Source: Trichobilharzia szidati (Eukaryota > Platyhelminthes > Trematoda > Strigeidida > Schistosomatidae). Taken from it: 64,000 nt of DNA. The notes beneath the pieces are model-generated. The model was not told the origin of the DNA and made no database searches. It worked only from the letters and a program-made list of their open reading frames with translations. Location: NCBI GenBank assembly GCA_944472155.2, contig OX235271.1, positions 120,037,329 to 120,101,328 of the forward strand, written 5' to 3'. This document shows positions 33,515 through 46,632 of the stretch, piece after piece (the stretch's first letter is position 1; every line of letters begins with the position of its first letter). The position numbers were made by a program, and so were the translations under genes.

Positions 33515-33850
33515 TCAATCACCAGTTGACATCAGTTGCAGAACCACTGGAAAATCAGCCGGGGGTACCAAGTCAGGTAAGAGATCAGTTACTCGCCTAT
33601 GATATTGACTGGAGTTTGCACTATGTGTATCGCGAATTGGCAGAAGATGGAATTCATGGGCTGTCCATTGGATCGGGTCTCAGCAGCTAGATGGTCTACA
33701 AGCTCATCATGAGAAAGGAAGGTTCTGAGTTCGGACTCCAGTGGGTGTTTACTACTGAAGAGTGTCAAACTAGGACGAGACAGTTGTTCAATACTCCCAG
33801 GTTTTCCAATGGTGCTCTGACTGATGTCAACTCTTGATAAAACTTGCAAC
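33515..33850 (+). mobile_element. Hammerhead/TIR element, second subfamily
   Basis: The left end is CAGTTGACATCAGTTGCAGA and the right end GACTGATGTCAACTCTTGAT, inverted repeats of each other. The interior GAGATCAGTTACTCGCCTAT matches the copy at 12342-12792. The hammerhead-like block is ACTGAAGAGTGTCAAACTAG / GACGAGACAGTTGTTCAATA. The tRNA-like B box is degenerate (GTTCGGACTCC). Confidence 0.78.
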
Positions 33851-34939
33851 CAATCAGATTTTTGCTAACCAACGTTGGATAACATAATATTAAAAAAAGC
33901 AGAGTGAAATGAATGAATCAACAAGATGTAAATGGCCAGGTGATATATATATATATAACTCTTGTTTTTGGTATCTCGCGAATGTCAGCCAGGAAGCCTA
34001 CATGAAGATTTATGAAAAAAGAAAAGCAAATTCAAGACTGATGGCTAGATGAATATATGCCGTAAATTAGTCTAACCACGTTAAAGCCTTCTTAAATTAT
34101 CTGTACCCTAACTTACATTACAAATTAGGGGAGGCAACAGTTCAAAATAAAGAAATATTAATGATACTGATAATAACTGAGGAGAACCAAAATAAAAACT
34201 CTCAACTGTTTACGGGGAAATTTATCAATATAATCATAGCATTATACTTTATGTTTATATCAGTAATCACATGTGTATTTAACATGTAATAAGTAATAAA
34301 GCACTAGTCACTATCATTCAATGAATTATTCTGTGATACATAGAAATATACACAAACTAGTCGCTTAAACGTAATCATTACAACTGTCTAGTCTTGGCTG
34401 AGTTGACTGAAACGTATTGATCAGGTATTCGACTTTACCACTAAGCTGTCAGAAACGACACTGCATAATCGTTGACTTCAGCAATAAGAAAAGCACGTGC
34501 AAATCTCATTGGGGAAATTCATTTTCTCTAAGATAACACATATGCTTCTGTGATTAATGCCAATCGGTACATTACCTGTTGAGAACTTTTTAAATGTTAT
34601 AATTATTGTGTAACTAGTGTCGCTTGTAACTGATAGTTTTTTGACCTACTCTTTTCTAACACACGTTTCGATAAAATAGTATGCTGAGTGGTACTGCACA
34701 ATTTCGTGAGGAGAAATGTTATAATAGTCTCTGCAGTTTAGTAATGTTTTAATAATGATCTCACTGACCTCTATAATAACTACTTTGGTGTAAAAGTCAA
34801 TCTGACTACAATTCCTACAAATTAGCAAGTCAGTTACTACCGATGCAGTATACAATCTCTTAGCTTATAATCAAAATTTACCCATCAAGTTTGCAATGAC
34901 GTCATTTAGCTGAATGAGGTAGCAGTGTATTTAAGTATT
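33851..34939. other. Non-coding stretch
   Basis: A short (AT)n run at 33944-33957. No gene or repeat family recognised. Confidence 0.4.
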
Positions 34940-35240
34940 TGATTTTGATTTTGATTACAGCTTGATTCCACACCGTATTTTCAGCATGGATATCGGTAGC
35001 CCAAATTTTGCAGGCCGACCATAGATACCGGGTGTGCGCCGGCAGGGGGTCGAACCCCGGACCATGTGCATGGTCGGCGAGAGTCCTAACCACTGTGCCA
35101 CCGACGCACTGAACGCAAGATGCTTAGCTGTAGGAGCTCTCAAACACGGCTCCCTATTTGTTGATATTCGCAAGCTCAGTAACCAAACTGCAAACGTGGT
35201 AGATAGATCGAGGGTTTCCCACCGACTGAAACCCAATACC
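34940..35240 (-). mobile_element. tRNA-headed SINE with (CAAAAT)n tail
   Basis: The minus strand carries A-box-like TGGCACAGTGGTT and B box GGGTTCGACCCC (near 35056-35045) within GTCGGTGGCACAGTGGTTAG. The body follows, with GGTGTGGAATCAAGCTGTAA, and a short AATCAAAATCAAAATC tail ends it near 34940. About 140 bp upstream of the head may also belong to it. It resembles the copy at 30965. Confidence 0.8.
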
Positions 35241-37309
35241 TAATGTTGAGACTATTACATTACTTAACTTGAGGTAAGAAATTTTTCATTTATGTAGCCA
35301 GTTTGAATATACTGACTAATGATCTCTCTCTATCAACATATATCATCCTTGGGTAACTTTCTTTACACCTATGACTGTGGAGAGTCCACCTTGATATTAC
35401 TTATTTAGCGTTAAGATAGATCACATCCATTGTAGGAAGATGACTTGATCGGCAAATCAAAAGATTTGAAAGTATTTAAGCATTGAGATACAATCTACCT
35501 GGTTTGATTATGAGTGAAATAAATAAATCTTCCTAAGTCTAGTAGCAGTCAGTGATCTTGCAATAAGTCCGTTGTCCCCAAAAAGAGTGAACAGTCTCTG
35601 AAAACCGAAGAGTCTTCGATGTCTACTTCGCTCAGACTCTATCCATAGCAAAAATGAACTTGTCAAACCTTCCACTTTTGCAGATATTTCTTGATCACTC
35701 GCCTAATGGACTGGGATTTATTGGTTCCTACTTGTCCAGTGAAGTTGTAAACTCAACTGAGTATAACTAGACGGTATCTGCTGCTGAGGTGACAGAAAGA
35801 GAGATAAAATATTTATCCAGTGGTTTTTGTTTCTCACATTTCCCATAGTTCATGTTAGTTCTCCATAAGGACTGTACTCAATTCATGTTATTATTATTTC
35901 TATGGTTACATATTTTACTGTGTTGACAGGTAACTAGGGCTAAAAGTCCCATTTTGGTTACCACATTAAACATGAGAAATGAAACTGTATATCTTTAATT
36001 TGACTTTTTCTACTCAAAATATTTGATTATATGGAACCTTACTTAAAAAATGTAGCTAAAATTAACTCATACCTAATTATTTTTTTTGAAACCAATAAAA
36101 AATAGACTAAACCAATAATCCTGATGAAATTGAATGAAGACTGATGCACCTGCTGAACTCTTCCCACAGTTACCTTTTTATTACTGCTGATGTACTTCTC
36201 TTGTAACCCCTATTTTATTGTTTACATTTAGCTGCATTTAATCTCTTCATTTTTTTTCGTGCTTTCTTCGCCTCTCTCCCACCTTCATACAGTTTAGTCT
36301 ACCACAGAAACTAAACACACATCCAAGCATGCATCCTATCACACATTCACAATGTACATTATCATGATAAGCTCTGGTTTTAGTCGACAAAAGTACATAA
36401 CTGTCAACAGTAATTTAAATTGCTAACAGTAATAATATTGATAGTATTAACAAACAGACTAAGATATTGGTTTTACCCCCAGAAAATGAAATGAAAAAAC
36501 ATTATTATTATTATTTGTTTTTGAGGGAGGGGGAGATTATTGTTCAAACTGATGTGTATATATGTACAAATATTAAATGAGAGAATGTACCTAGCCACCT
36601 TGAACAATACAATGGGAAATAAGTCTTCAGAATACAACCCCAGATGGCTAGAAGGGAATCACCTTTTTCCATATTCTTACTATTGTTCCCACTGACTAGT
36701 ACTCTAGACACTGTGGGACACAATTTCTCACTTAGTCTACCTTTATCCATATAATAAATACAAACCATATGCACCATTAACCCATATTCATATTTTTAAC
36801 TCGTGGGTGAAAATGCGGGAACCACGTGTCCTGTTGTTTTATGTAGAAGGCTAAGGGAGAAAAACCACAAGATGTACAATGTGTCGAAATTCAGCAAACT
36901 GAACACGTTTATTATCAGCCTCATATTATACTGTTAATTGACAATAATTTTCAACCTTTCACATCCACAATGCAGTCACCAGCAGTGTAAAGTAAAAAGT
37001 ACAAACATTTTTCTTACTGAGAAGGGAAAAAGATTTACGGACTTTTAACGTTTAAGTGTTGATCAAATACAGTGGGAAACTATAGAAAACCTGTTAGCTA
37101 CTTTTGGTACCATGTGTTACAGATATGATTCTTGAAATTATCTAATGGACTAAATTGTTTTAACAATGTCTCCTTTGAGGAAGGAACTTACTGATAAGTA
37201 CACTGTTAGCTAATCACTATGGTTGTAAACTACGATTAGCATTATTATGGTGTTAACAGAAGTCTGGTAACCATGTAGTGAGGTATTAGATAGTTGAAGG
37301 CAATTGGCA
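35241..37309. other. Non-coding stretch
   Basis: No gene, tRNA or repeat family recognised; T-rich tracts and a short ATT run near 36502. Confidence 0.4.
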
Positions 37310-37440
37310 GGAAGCCTTGCTTTATCTAGGTTTCGTGTTAGTTGGCGCTCATCAGTCAGCAAGCTGTATCTGCAAACTTGAAGAAACTCATGTCCCTTCT
37401 GAGATTCGAAACCACGTATAACAAGACACATTACACTAGT
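37310..37440 (-). mobile_element. Fragment of the tRNA-Lys-headed SINE, inverted relative to the next copy
   Basis: The minus strand reads TCGAATCTCAGAAGGGACAT and CTTGCTGACTGATGAGCGCC, matching AATCTCAGAAGGGATATGAG and CTTGCTGACTGGTGAGTGCT of the plus-strand copy at 37501-37775. The head is missing. A 73-residue frame here is not a protein. Confidence 0.75.
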
Positions 37441-37500
37441 TACTGACTAGTGTCCAGTCCAAAAAATATCCAACACAGTCCTACAGGAGGTCAATAGCAA

Positions 37501-37775
37501 GCCCGGATAGCTCAGTGGTAACGTCTCTGACTGCAGGCGGCACTGGGCGATGCGATTTCAAATCTCAGAAGGGATATGAGTTCCTTCAAGGTTGCAGATA
37601 CGCCTTGCTGACTGGTGAGTGCTAACAAGCACCAAACCCAGGTCAAACAAGACTTCCTGCCGACTGCCGCCAACCATCGAATAACAACAATTCACAGTGC
37701 GCCGTGATGGCGAGCCATCTTCCATAGTGGCCACATTGCAAACTTGATGAATAGAATTCAGTCTTCACCAAAGAT
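37501..37775 (+). mobile_element. SINE with tRNA-Lys-like head
   Basis: It begins GCCCGGATAGCTCAGTGGTA, the opening of eukaryotic tRNA-Lys (GCCCGGATAGCTCAGTCGGTAGAGC), with a degraded B box (GATTTCAAATC). A non-tRNA body ends near AATTCAGTCTTCACC. Similar sequence flanks it on both sides: CATTACACTAGTTACTGACT (37427) and CATTACACTAATTACTGACT (37789). This suggests insertion into a repeat or a long target duplication. Confidence 0.8.
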
Positions 37776-40700
37776 AGGACTAGACACACACATTACACTA
37801 ATTACTGACTAGTGTCCAATCAAAAAGTAGAGAAATATGCCCATTGGTTAACAGATGGAATAAGCGCAGACTACAGGGACTTCAAATGCTTGCTAACGTA
37901 AAGGATTTCAAAATTAATAGCCTATCATTTAAACATAAACAACTGAATCGAATTATATTTATGCAGAATTTTTACCTTTTTACTTTATGATTTGATTTAA
38001 AACCAAAACGAAACATAAATGTAATGTGTGGTAAAGATAAAAATGAGGAATTAGATCACAGCAGAATTCTAAACAATAAGCTTTTGCGATTTCATTCAAT
38101 CCTTAGTCATCACCTATGAGATGAAAATTGACTCAACAGCATAATACTGTCAGATAGTTTTTTTATTTACAAGTAACACTATTCATAAACAGTGGACTCG
38201 ATCAAGTCAAAGGTAGAATTGAAAGCAGCTCATGTATGATGACACTAAATGGTTATGGATACAGTTCATCCTAAAGTACTCCGTGGATCTTTAGGCCTCT
38301 TATAACAACCATTGACTTAAAAATACAGCATTTATTTTGATTCAACTGCTTGGTTTTCCCCCCAGGTATCACACGTGTTTTGTACCAATGTGTCAAATTA
38401 CTGGGTTGCATATTCTCTTCTTATAAGACCTTATTGTTAACTTTTTATGCGTTTATTAACTATGAAAATATTCAGAAATATAAAAACAATAGAGTATAAA
38501 TCATCTATTGGTGAGTATTACAGTGGTATTGATTTGTTCTTATCATAATAGGGTCACGTTGACAAGTGGTAATTATTTCTCACTAAATCATGTGACACGA
38601 GTAGAATTAATTTGTGCATATTTGTGTTTGTGTGTGTGTTATGTTGTGTAGTGTTTGTAAGACAGGCTTAGTGATATTTATTCATAGAAAATGATGTAAA
38701 ATGCCATCAACCTTCATTGAATAATTAGGCTTAATGTTATCATTGTGTTTTAAATGTCCTTGAGAAACTGAGGGTGTTAGCGTAGCTAGCAAGCACCCAT
38801 TGGAATGAAGGGTAGTCAAGGTAAATATATGACAGTAATAACAATAATAATAATAATGTGGTGTTAGCATATCTATTATTTGTCTGAATTTATTTGTGTC
38901 CTGAAATAACTTTCTACAGTGACGAATTTATCGAGGGATTGTGTTCTACAGATGAAGTAGTGTAGTGACACAACTATGTCTGTAAAGTATACATTATACA
39001 GCTTATGGTAACCACCATATCACTAAGCTAGAATTTAGACAATTACTCCAATGTATTTGATTAGTCTAACTTCATGCTGAACCATTTTGTAAATTTTCAA
39101 GTATGCGGATACTTATTTATTATCTGCGTTGTTCAGGACTTAACACCAGAGAAGATTCTTTACAGACAAATGAGGATGAAAGGTACTATCATATTGTAAG
39201 GAGGAGATGATCAATACTTAAGTATTTATTACTAAAATCAACGTTTCTATATATTGCGTAACACTTTTTTTTGAGGTCTGAATTCTAGTTTTGAAATAAC
39301 CTTATTTGTGGAAAATTCCTATTGGGATATTGAGAAAATCAAAAGAAGTGATTCAGCGAAGAGATTTCTTTCATAAAATTTATTCACAAACTGTACAATG
39401 ATAATAATTAGCTTTGTTTATATGTTTAATAAACCTATTGGTATTTGATAAATTAAACTTTATTTTACGCTTCAACAGTTTAGTGAAAGTGGATGATGTT
39501 TCTGACTATTCCTTCTACTTCTGAGTGGAGTGAAAATGTAGCCAAAAGGTTTTTCTACGTTTGTATTTAAAACCTGTACCACTTAGGTATATATTACCTT
39601 AGATTATCAATACCCCCTTTATTTAGCTCCACTGTTCGTCCCGGTCATGAAAGGTAAATCAAACTACAGTCGGTTGATGGACAAATCCTGTTATTACTAT
39701 ATTGTGCTAGTTTTAAAATTATCCGTACTATAGACAAAATCTGCTTTACAAAGAGAGTGAATTAACTCAAAACACTTGTATACAAATAGCCTGACGGTAT
39801 CTTTTATATAACTTAGCCACTTTTCTTTATTTAGCAAAATAACTGATCATTTGTAGAAACAGTGATTCAGACTGAAAAGAAATCGAAGATAGCTAACAAA
39901 ATGTTTTCAGATTACTGATTTGCTACTCCATTAGTTTGGCCACGTTAACCAAATGCTAATCAGTTCCAAATGTTACTTCAACTTCCAAAAGTTTCTATCC
40001 GATTGTCGCATGGGTGACTATTCGTTGTCATATCATGTACGCAGTCATTTGTTAGCATTTTATACGAAATCAAAATGACGTAGAAGACGAAATAGTGACT
40101 GAATAATCATTAAGTATTCTAGGATAGTCTTATTAATTTCACTTCCAGAGTGTAGTCCATCAACCCCCAAGATTTATTGGAAGACAATGTATCAATACCT
40201 TTTGTTGCACTTAAATATATTTGAAAATTTCGTGAACAATGAGAATAGTACAGGCTGATCTAAACTTGTATCCTTAATACATGCCTTTTAGAGTAGAGAA
40301 GCAGGCTTGATAAAAAATTGCACCATTTGTGATCAGCATAAATATGTAGTCATAATTCAGTTAGTGAAAGTATGAGTAAGCACATATTTTGTCTCATTAT
40401 AGGACTTCATGGTGGAAACTAAATACAACTAAACCAAATTTTGGCAGTTTGAAAATTACTCATTTCGAGGTGAGATTTCAATATAGTTATTATTCGGACA
40501 CCGACAATTTTCAGGTCATGATATGTGATCTATTTGGTGGTAACCTTAAATGGCAGTAAAGAAAGCAAGTTATATACTATTGACTGATTGACATGAATAA
40601 TTGCAGCTCGGTTGCAAACTAGCAAAACGGTCGTCTAGTGTTTAGATTACTTCGATCTGACTTGTAAGCACTACTTCTTGATGTGAGTAATGTCCAACTA

Positions 40701-40946
40701 CTCATGCCAGTCAACCGATAGTATGTGAATACAATTCACTCCCTGATTGATCATGTTTCTTCACCTTTTCATGTCTTCAACTCTTTTATCGATTGTACTA
40801 AGCTTTTCTTTAAAACTTCATGAAAAACATGAAACAGTATATCTTGTCTCCAGTCCTCATACACTATTTTGTAAGTAACTCACACAATCGGATCATGATA
40901 ACTATGAACCAGTATTAAAAGGTCCCCTAAATCCTCTATCATGTAG
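37776..40946. other. Long non-coding stretch
   Basis: TG-rich run near 38622-38650 and ATA-rich run near 38836-38856. No gene or repeat family recognised. Confidence 0.4.
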
Positions 40947-41170
40947 GTCGGTGGTTCAGCGGTAGAATGCTCGCCAAACACGCACGTGGTGCAGGTTTCA
41001 ATCCTCGGCCAACGCATTCCTAAACCTTGGTAAGTCAGTAGTAATGCAGGTAAAGAGGAAGGTTGGACATGAGGCCAGCAACTCTACCCCATAAAAAAGA
41101 ATAATGCCACCACTACCGAAACCGCAAAGCTCTAGCTTAGAGCTCTCTGTGTTCCACTCAGAACGTACAG
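40947..41170 (+). mobile_element. SINE with tRNA-Gly-like head
   Basis: The head GTCGGTGGTTCAGCGGTAGA then ATGCTCGCC ... GGTTTCAATCCTCGGCCAACGC follows tRNA-Gly (GCATTGGTGGTTCAGTGGTAGAATTCTCGCC ... GGTTCGATTCCCGGCCAATGC). The anticodon-arm region is altered, so it is not a functional tRNA. The body contains GGTAAAGAGGAAGGTTGGAC and ends near AACGTACAGGAATAAAATAA, shared with 49225 and 51075 in the opposite orientation. Confidence 0.85.
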
Positions 41171-44100
41171 GAATAAAATAAACAATAAATAATAAATCTT
41201 CTTTCAAAAACACATATTAATGAAAGACTAAAGTGTATACATAATAGGCCTATTTTAGTCTCAAAGCGTGTGCTGGATGAAATCTGTCTATTAAGACAAG
41301 GATAAGTCGACTGATAAGAAGTTGTGAATCTACCCAAAAGGAAGTTCAACAGAGCAAGAAAAAGCTGTTCAACACTTCTCTAAGGTCTAAAAATCAGCTA
41401 CACAGTAACACATTACAATGAAATAGTTACAGTATATTAAATATAGTAACTATTTCTTCGCTGAATATAGTTCGTTTTAAAACAGTTTCATCTACTCTCT
41501 GAACAACAGGTATAAAGTAAATTTGACAGTAAGTTTCAGTAAATTTAAGGTTGCATATGTCGAAATAAATATATATATATATTCTCGGAAAATAAATTAT
41601 AAATAATGACACTGATAATGTTTACTTATATTTACCTTTTACAGCATATACGCTTCCTCATTTTTACAACATTAAACAGGATTATGTAGACGAAAGTGAT
41701 GTGTTCATAAATCCAACAGGTATATGTGTATAATATTGTACTTTGTCTGTATTAATGTAAATGCACAAATATACAAGTACTCATAGCACACACGCACAAA
41801 CACACACAAACACAAACAGAGGATTTAATCTTGACTGTGAGCTGTTTATGCAACTGTGACTATACAATAATGCAAGTGATGCATAAATATGCAATTTAAA
41901 GAAAATCAATAAAGCCTACAACAATGAGAAATAGACTATTTCAAAATCACATATTGGTGCTTATTTTGTGTATATATAATATTCAAATCTTATTAGATTT
42001 GAATTAATCATTTGCCAAATTCTTAAATAATTAGATTTATATTTATTAGAGAAGGTTATGATCACAAGTAAAAACGACGTAAAGACGAATCAACAGTGAG
42101 TCTGTTAGGCGTTCGATACTTATAGAAAATAAATACACCTAAACACACCAAACACCATCCTATATGATCATTTTAAAAGAGATTTTGTGTCATCATGGTA
42201 ATGTGCTTTTTATTTGGCCTAGTGTTGGATCCTGTGTAGAAAGTAGTTTTTGACACTCTTTGATAACCGGTGATTCCATATCTCATTTATATTGTGTTAT
42301 CTAGTCAGTATTCATCTGCATATCGTAAACACAAACTGTACATCCCTTATCATCAAATGACTCGATATACCTGAAATGTGGATGTGACTGGTGCTCTTTA
42401 AACTGAAATGGGTATCTCATTCATCATCAGGCTATTGATTATCATTGGAATTAATATACGGTTGGTGTTCCATAGTGTTGCTACTTTTATTAGCATGAAT
42501 TACATCTATCTGAAATTGTGACTTCAGGTTGAATTGAAATAAGTATTAGTGGTAAGATAAAAAAACTCATTCTTGTGAATAAGCGTCAGACAACAGATTG
42601 TAGCACCTTAATCGAAAACAGTTTATGCTATTCAAGAGCACGGATTGATACTACAGACAAGATAATAATCCATATTCTGTTGAAAAATGTCTCAAACGTA
42701 GTACATTTGACATCGTCTTAATTCTTTCTTCAGCCCACTTAAAATAGTCATACCACTGAAGTATTATGGCTAGTGTCATGTGAAAATGAAATGAGGTTCT
42801 CTGGTTATTTAGACTGTTTGTGTTTATTCCTGATAGAATTATCCCTACATATGATCCACTAGCTGGGCTGTTTTGACTTATAAGTGTTTTATCCCTGTAG
42901 AACATGATTTTTTGTATTTTATTTGCAAACGGAAAAAGAGAATTGGGTGCAGACTCATATGACACTATTTCAAAAGGGAATATTAACAAACATAACGATA
43001 TAGTTCTTCTTATGCAACTGAGAAATGAGCGTTAAACTCTATATTAAAGATGGTTGATTTTTCCCACATAAATTCACGTGTAGTCAACTCATTGTGAGAA
43101 GTGCAGTATTCTTCCTATAAACATTAGTTGATGAGGATTAGTGTACTTTTCATTTATGCAGATAATTTGGTGATTTAACTCTACACACTGTAACCAATAT
43201 GCAATTTTTTTGAAATTACTGATCCATAACGATTTAGCTTTAAAGCTACACATCAAAGACTTATGCAAAATATCCTCTTAAATGTTTTTTTTTCTTATTC
43301 TACTCCTTCCTCTTTTGAAAAGAAAGTCATAAAGAGGAAACGAAGTGAAAATTGTATAAATCCAATCTGATTTTAGTAAAGATCTTTGGTCCGGGATTAT
43401 TTGAACTATGCATTATGTTACGACAGTCATTCCCCATCATCAATTCGGTCAACGCTTTTGATTACTGAATCCTATTATACCTACATGGAATCTATCTCAA
43501 AGCAAATTGGTTAATTATGTACTAGTTATTAGATCTTACCTCCCCGCCAAATTTTGAGTGATTATCTGAACTACTTAATTATATTTGTCTGACATCACAT
43601 GTACCTTTCGTATTTCCAGAAAGGCCACGTTTAATTATTCGTTTTTGTGTAAAAAGTATAGATGGATACTTTGAAGAATCAGAAGAGTAATTTGCACATT
43701 TATGCTTTGTGCAATTGAATAAGTACTTTATAGTTCTATGCTTTGTGACACTGAAAATTTAAAAGACCATAGCCCGCAACACTCAACTAACATGTATTCC
43801 AAAAATAATCAATATCAGTATCATATTGATGAAAAAAATAGGTAGGAGATCCTTTGTCAGTCTTTTGTGATTCTAAAATCTCCTAGATCATAAATCGGTC
43901 TAAACAGTTTTGTGTTTAACCACGTCCATAAGAATCCTTCGCTTCTTTCCTTCCGCTCAATTATATACTGAGGTACACACTCACACAAATATGCATATTA
44001 ATTTTGCGCAATAATGACTTTGTGCACATGTTTTCATTCTTTCACCAGTAACCTTTCTTTAATTATCTTTTATCCAGATGTATGGTGACGTGTATTTCCC

Positions 44101-44835
44101 TCCAGAAAAGTGCTGATAATCCATCAATTAAGCTGTGGAAATCCAGTTATTCCGCTTGCAGTAAAAGCTAGTAGGGGGCAGGGGGAAATTTTCGAAAGGT
44201 TATTTCAATTAGGTTGAACAGAATACAGAAAACATAAAGGATTTTTGCACTGTTTAGTTAATGGTGGCAAGGAATTTAACTTGGAGACAACCGTTTCTTG
44301 AAATCAGAATTTCGAAACTTAACTTTAAACAAAGCCTTACCATCTGTGTCTCTGTTTTGGGAAGTGAAGGTTAGTGGTTTACAAGACAACAGTTCACCTG
44401 CTGCCTGAGTACAAATCTTTTTGTAACAACACTCATTGTATCTGTGTATACAAATCCAAACATTTCATATGCGTGAAGCATTTAGCGACAATAACAAAAC
44501 TAAACTATAAAACTATATGCGCTTCTCTTACGAATTGGTTTCAGGTTTGTTTTTCATTAGAAATAAATGATGTATGCCAATAATAGGTAATAAGTGGTTA
44601 GCTAGTTTTGTAGTATGAGTTACTGAAATACGTAGACAAAACTGCAGAAATAATGTTTTTAAAAAATCACGATTAGACTATTTACATCAGTTTGAAACTG
44701 CTTATTTCACCTTTTTAAAATTAATTTTTAGATGATAGCACTGCTTGTTGCATTTGCCAGCCTACTCGTAATTCATACAAATCTTCACGTGTACTAGTTG
44801 ACGATTTCCAGTGGAAATATCAAGTGTTTGTTTGG
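41171..44835. other. Long non-coding stretch
   Basis: Short (AT)n at 41569-41582 and AC-rich run near 41788-41818. The 112-residue minus-strand frame at 42651-42989 is the longest here, but I recognise no domain and see no splice context, so it is not called. Confidence 0.4.
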
Positions 44836-45296
44836 AGGGATTTTATTGCTTTCAAGATTAATCGCGAACTGACTTCAGTGAGAGAACCACTGAAAACCAA
44901 GGGGTACTGGACAGCTGTTTCGTCCTAGTTTAAGACTCTTCGGCACTACTCACTGAGATTTGAAATCAGTCATATCACTACAGATCAACACTTGAAAATG
45001 AGTCTAGTGCTCACTAGTGACTGACTACAGGATGAAAGTACCTGAAGTTCTAGTGGGAAGTCATGACCAGTAGGATTCCCCAAGTCGAACAAATGCTCAG
45101 TAATATAACTGACTGGTGATCACGCCATACATTGCGAAATGGCAGAAGTTAGAACTGATGGGTCACTGAATCCCATCTGAACGGTTGAATGGTTGTGGGT
45201 GCATACTAATGAAGAGTCACAAACTAGGGTGAAATAGATGTCAAGTACTCTCTGGTTTTCAGTAGTTCCCTTAATGAAATCAGTTTGTGATCAATA
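44836..45296. mobile_element. Hammerhead/TIR element, diverged
   Basis: The left arm contains GAGAACCACTGAAAACCAAG and the hammerhead-like complement CTGTTTCGTCCTAGTTTAAG. The right arm contains TAATGAAGAGTCACAAACTA / GGGTGAAATAGATGTCAAGT and ends AATGAAATCAGTTTGTGATC. The interior TTCTAGTGGGAAGTCATGAC / CAGTAGG matches the 10753/46203 subfamily. As at 7412, a hammerhead-like block is present at both ends. Confidence 0.72.
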
Positions 45297-46202
45297 CTGA
45301 CAATATCGTCTAACACAACTCACTGTTCTAGAAAATGACTATCTATCTAATAGAAAATATTAGTGAGGAATTTGAAATATTTTAATTTTATTCTCATAAC
45401 TGTTTATGTGTAAATATTTCCATCTCATATACAATTCATCTAGGTTATTTATATTTTTAAAAAATCAATCAGATTATAATGAGCTTATTGTTTACTTATC
45501 ATTATATTTGACTTTCTTTTATCATAATAACAGGAGAAATGATGAATTATAGGCAGAACAGTAGCTTGTACTACCTGAAGAATGATTTGCGGAGTAAGCG
45601 AAATCGATGAAGATAAGGTAAAGAAGAACAGTCGGATATTTCTTCATTTTTAACCGCTGTGTTCAATACATTTTCCTCTTTTCAGTTATCCTACTTTTTC
45701 AGGATTTTATAAACAATAGTACATACTTATCATGATTACAGAATTAGACTCTTTGACTGTGTGTGTGTGTGGTTGTTTGGACATTCACGGACACTCATTA
45801 CTTTAATAAATCTTATCATCGTAGATATGGAGGCGTGATTATAATGACAATAATAATATCATGATTTAATTTTATTGTTTTATTTACTGGTTGTTTGTTT
45901 ATCCACTATTTATTTGCTAATTGTTGGTTATTTCAAAAGTCAGTACACTTTTTTCATTATATACTCAAGAAAAAAGTGATAAGAGAACTAATTATAAGCG
46001 TTAATTATGTATTCACTTTCTGATTATGAGACTACCCCCTCGAATTATGATACCTATATAACCATTTATTTATTTTTAAAATAATCCTCTAATGGACATT
46101 TTTTATGTTCAGAGAAATAGTCATCAGTAGAGTTGAAAAGTTAATTAGTATTATTTACAGAATATAGACAGAAATAAAGGAAAACAAATAAATGTATGAT
46201 TG
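45297..46202. other. Non-coding stretch
   Basis: TG run near 45760-45772. Nothing else recognised. Confidence 0.4.
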
Positions 46203-46632
46203 GTTACAGGATTTCATCATGAGCTGACATCGGTTAGAGAACCATTGGAAAACCTGGGAGTACTGGTCAGCTCCCTAGCGATTGGCCCTATTCAGGTAGG
46301 TAGTTACTTGAGGTTCTTTTGGGAAGTCGTAACCAGTAGGGTACAGCTGGTCGGGTGTGAGGACAAATACTTGCCGAAGACATTGGCTAGTGGTCGCGGT
46401 ATATTGTGAATTAGCAGAATTTAGAATTCATGTTCCATTGGAACGGGTCCCAGTGGCTTAATGGTCTACGAGCTCACCATGTAATCGGAAGGTCGTGGGT
46501 TCGAAATTTAGTGGATGTGTACTGATGAAGAGTGCCAAACTAGGACGGAACCATTGGCTGTCCAGTACTCCCTTCAAGTTTTCCAATGGTTCTCTAACCA
46601 ATGTCAGCTCATGATGAAATCCTGTAACCAGT
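46203..46632 (+). mobile_element. Best full-length hammerhead/tRNA-like element with about 70-bp inverted ends
   Basis: The left end GGTTACAGGATTTCATCATG ... AACCATTGGAAAACCTGGGA and the right end TCAAGTTTTCCAATGGTTCT ... CATGATGAAATCCTGTAACC are inverted repeats of about 70 bp. The interior has GTAGGGTACAGCTGGTCGGG, a tRNA-like A box (TGGCTTAATGG, about 46454) and a B-box remnant (GGGTTCGAAATT, about 46498). The hammerhead-like block begins CTGATGA at 46522, with GTGCC...AGGAC pairing, GGAA in place of GAAA, and GCTGTCCAGTACTCC. Confidence 0.82.

Noticed and set aside
37501..37575. Possible functional tRNA-Lys gene
   Set aside because: Only the 5' third matches tRNA-Lys; the anticodon and acceptor stems do not pair and the B box is degraded.
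40947..41017. Possible functional tRNA-Gly gene
   Set aside because: The anticodon arm is altered and the T-loop reads GGTTTCAATCC; a SINE body follows directly.
42651..42989. 112-residue minus-strand open frame
   Set aside because: No recognisable domain, no splice or start context, and of a length expected by chance in a 64-kb window.
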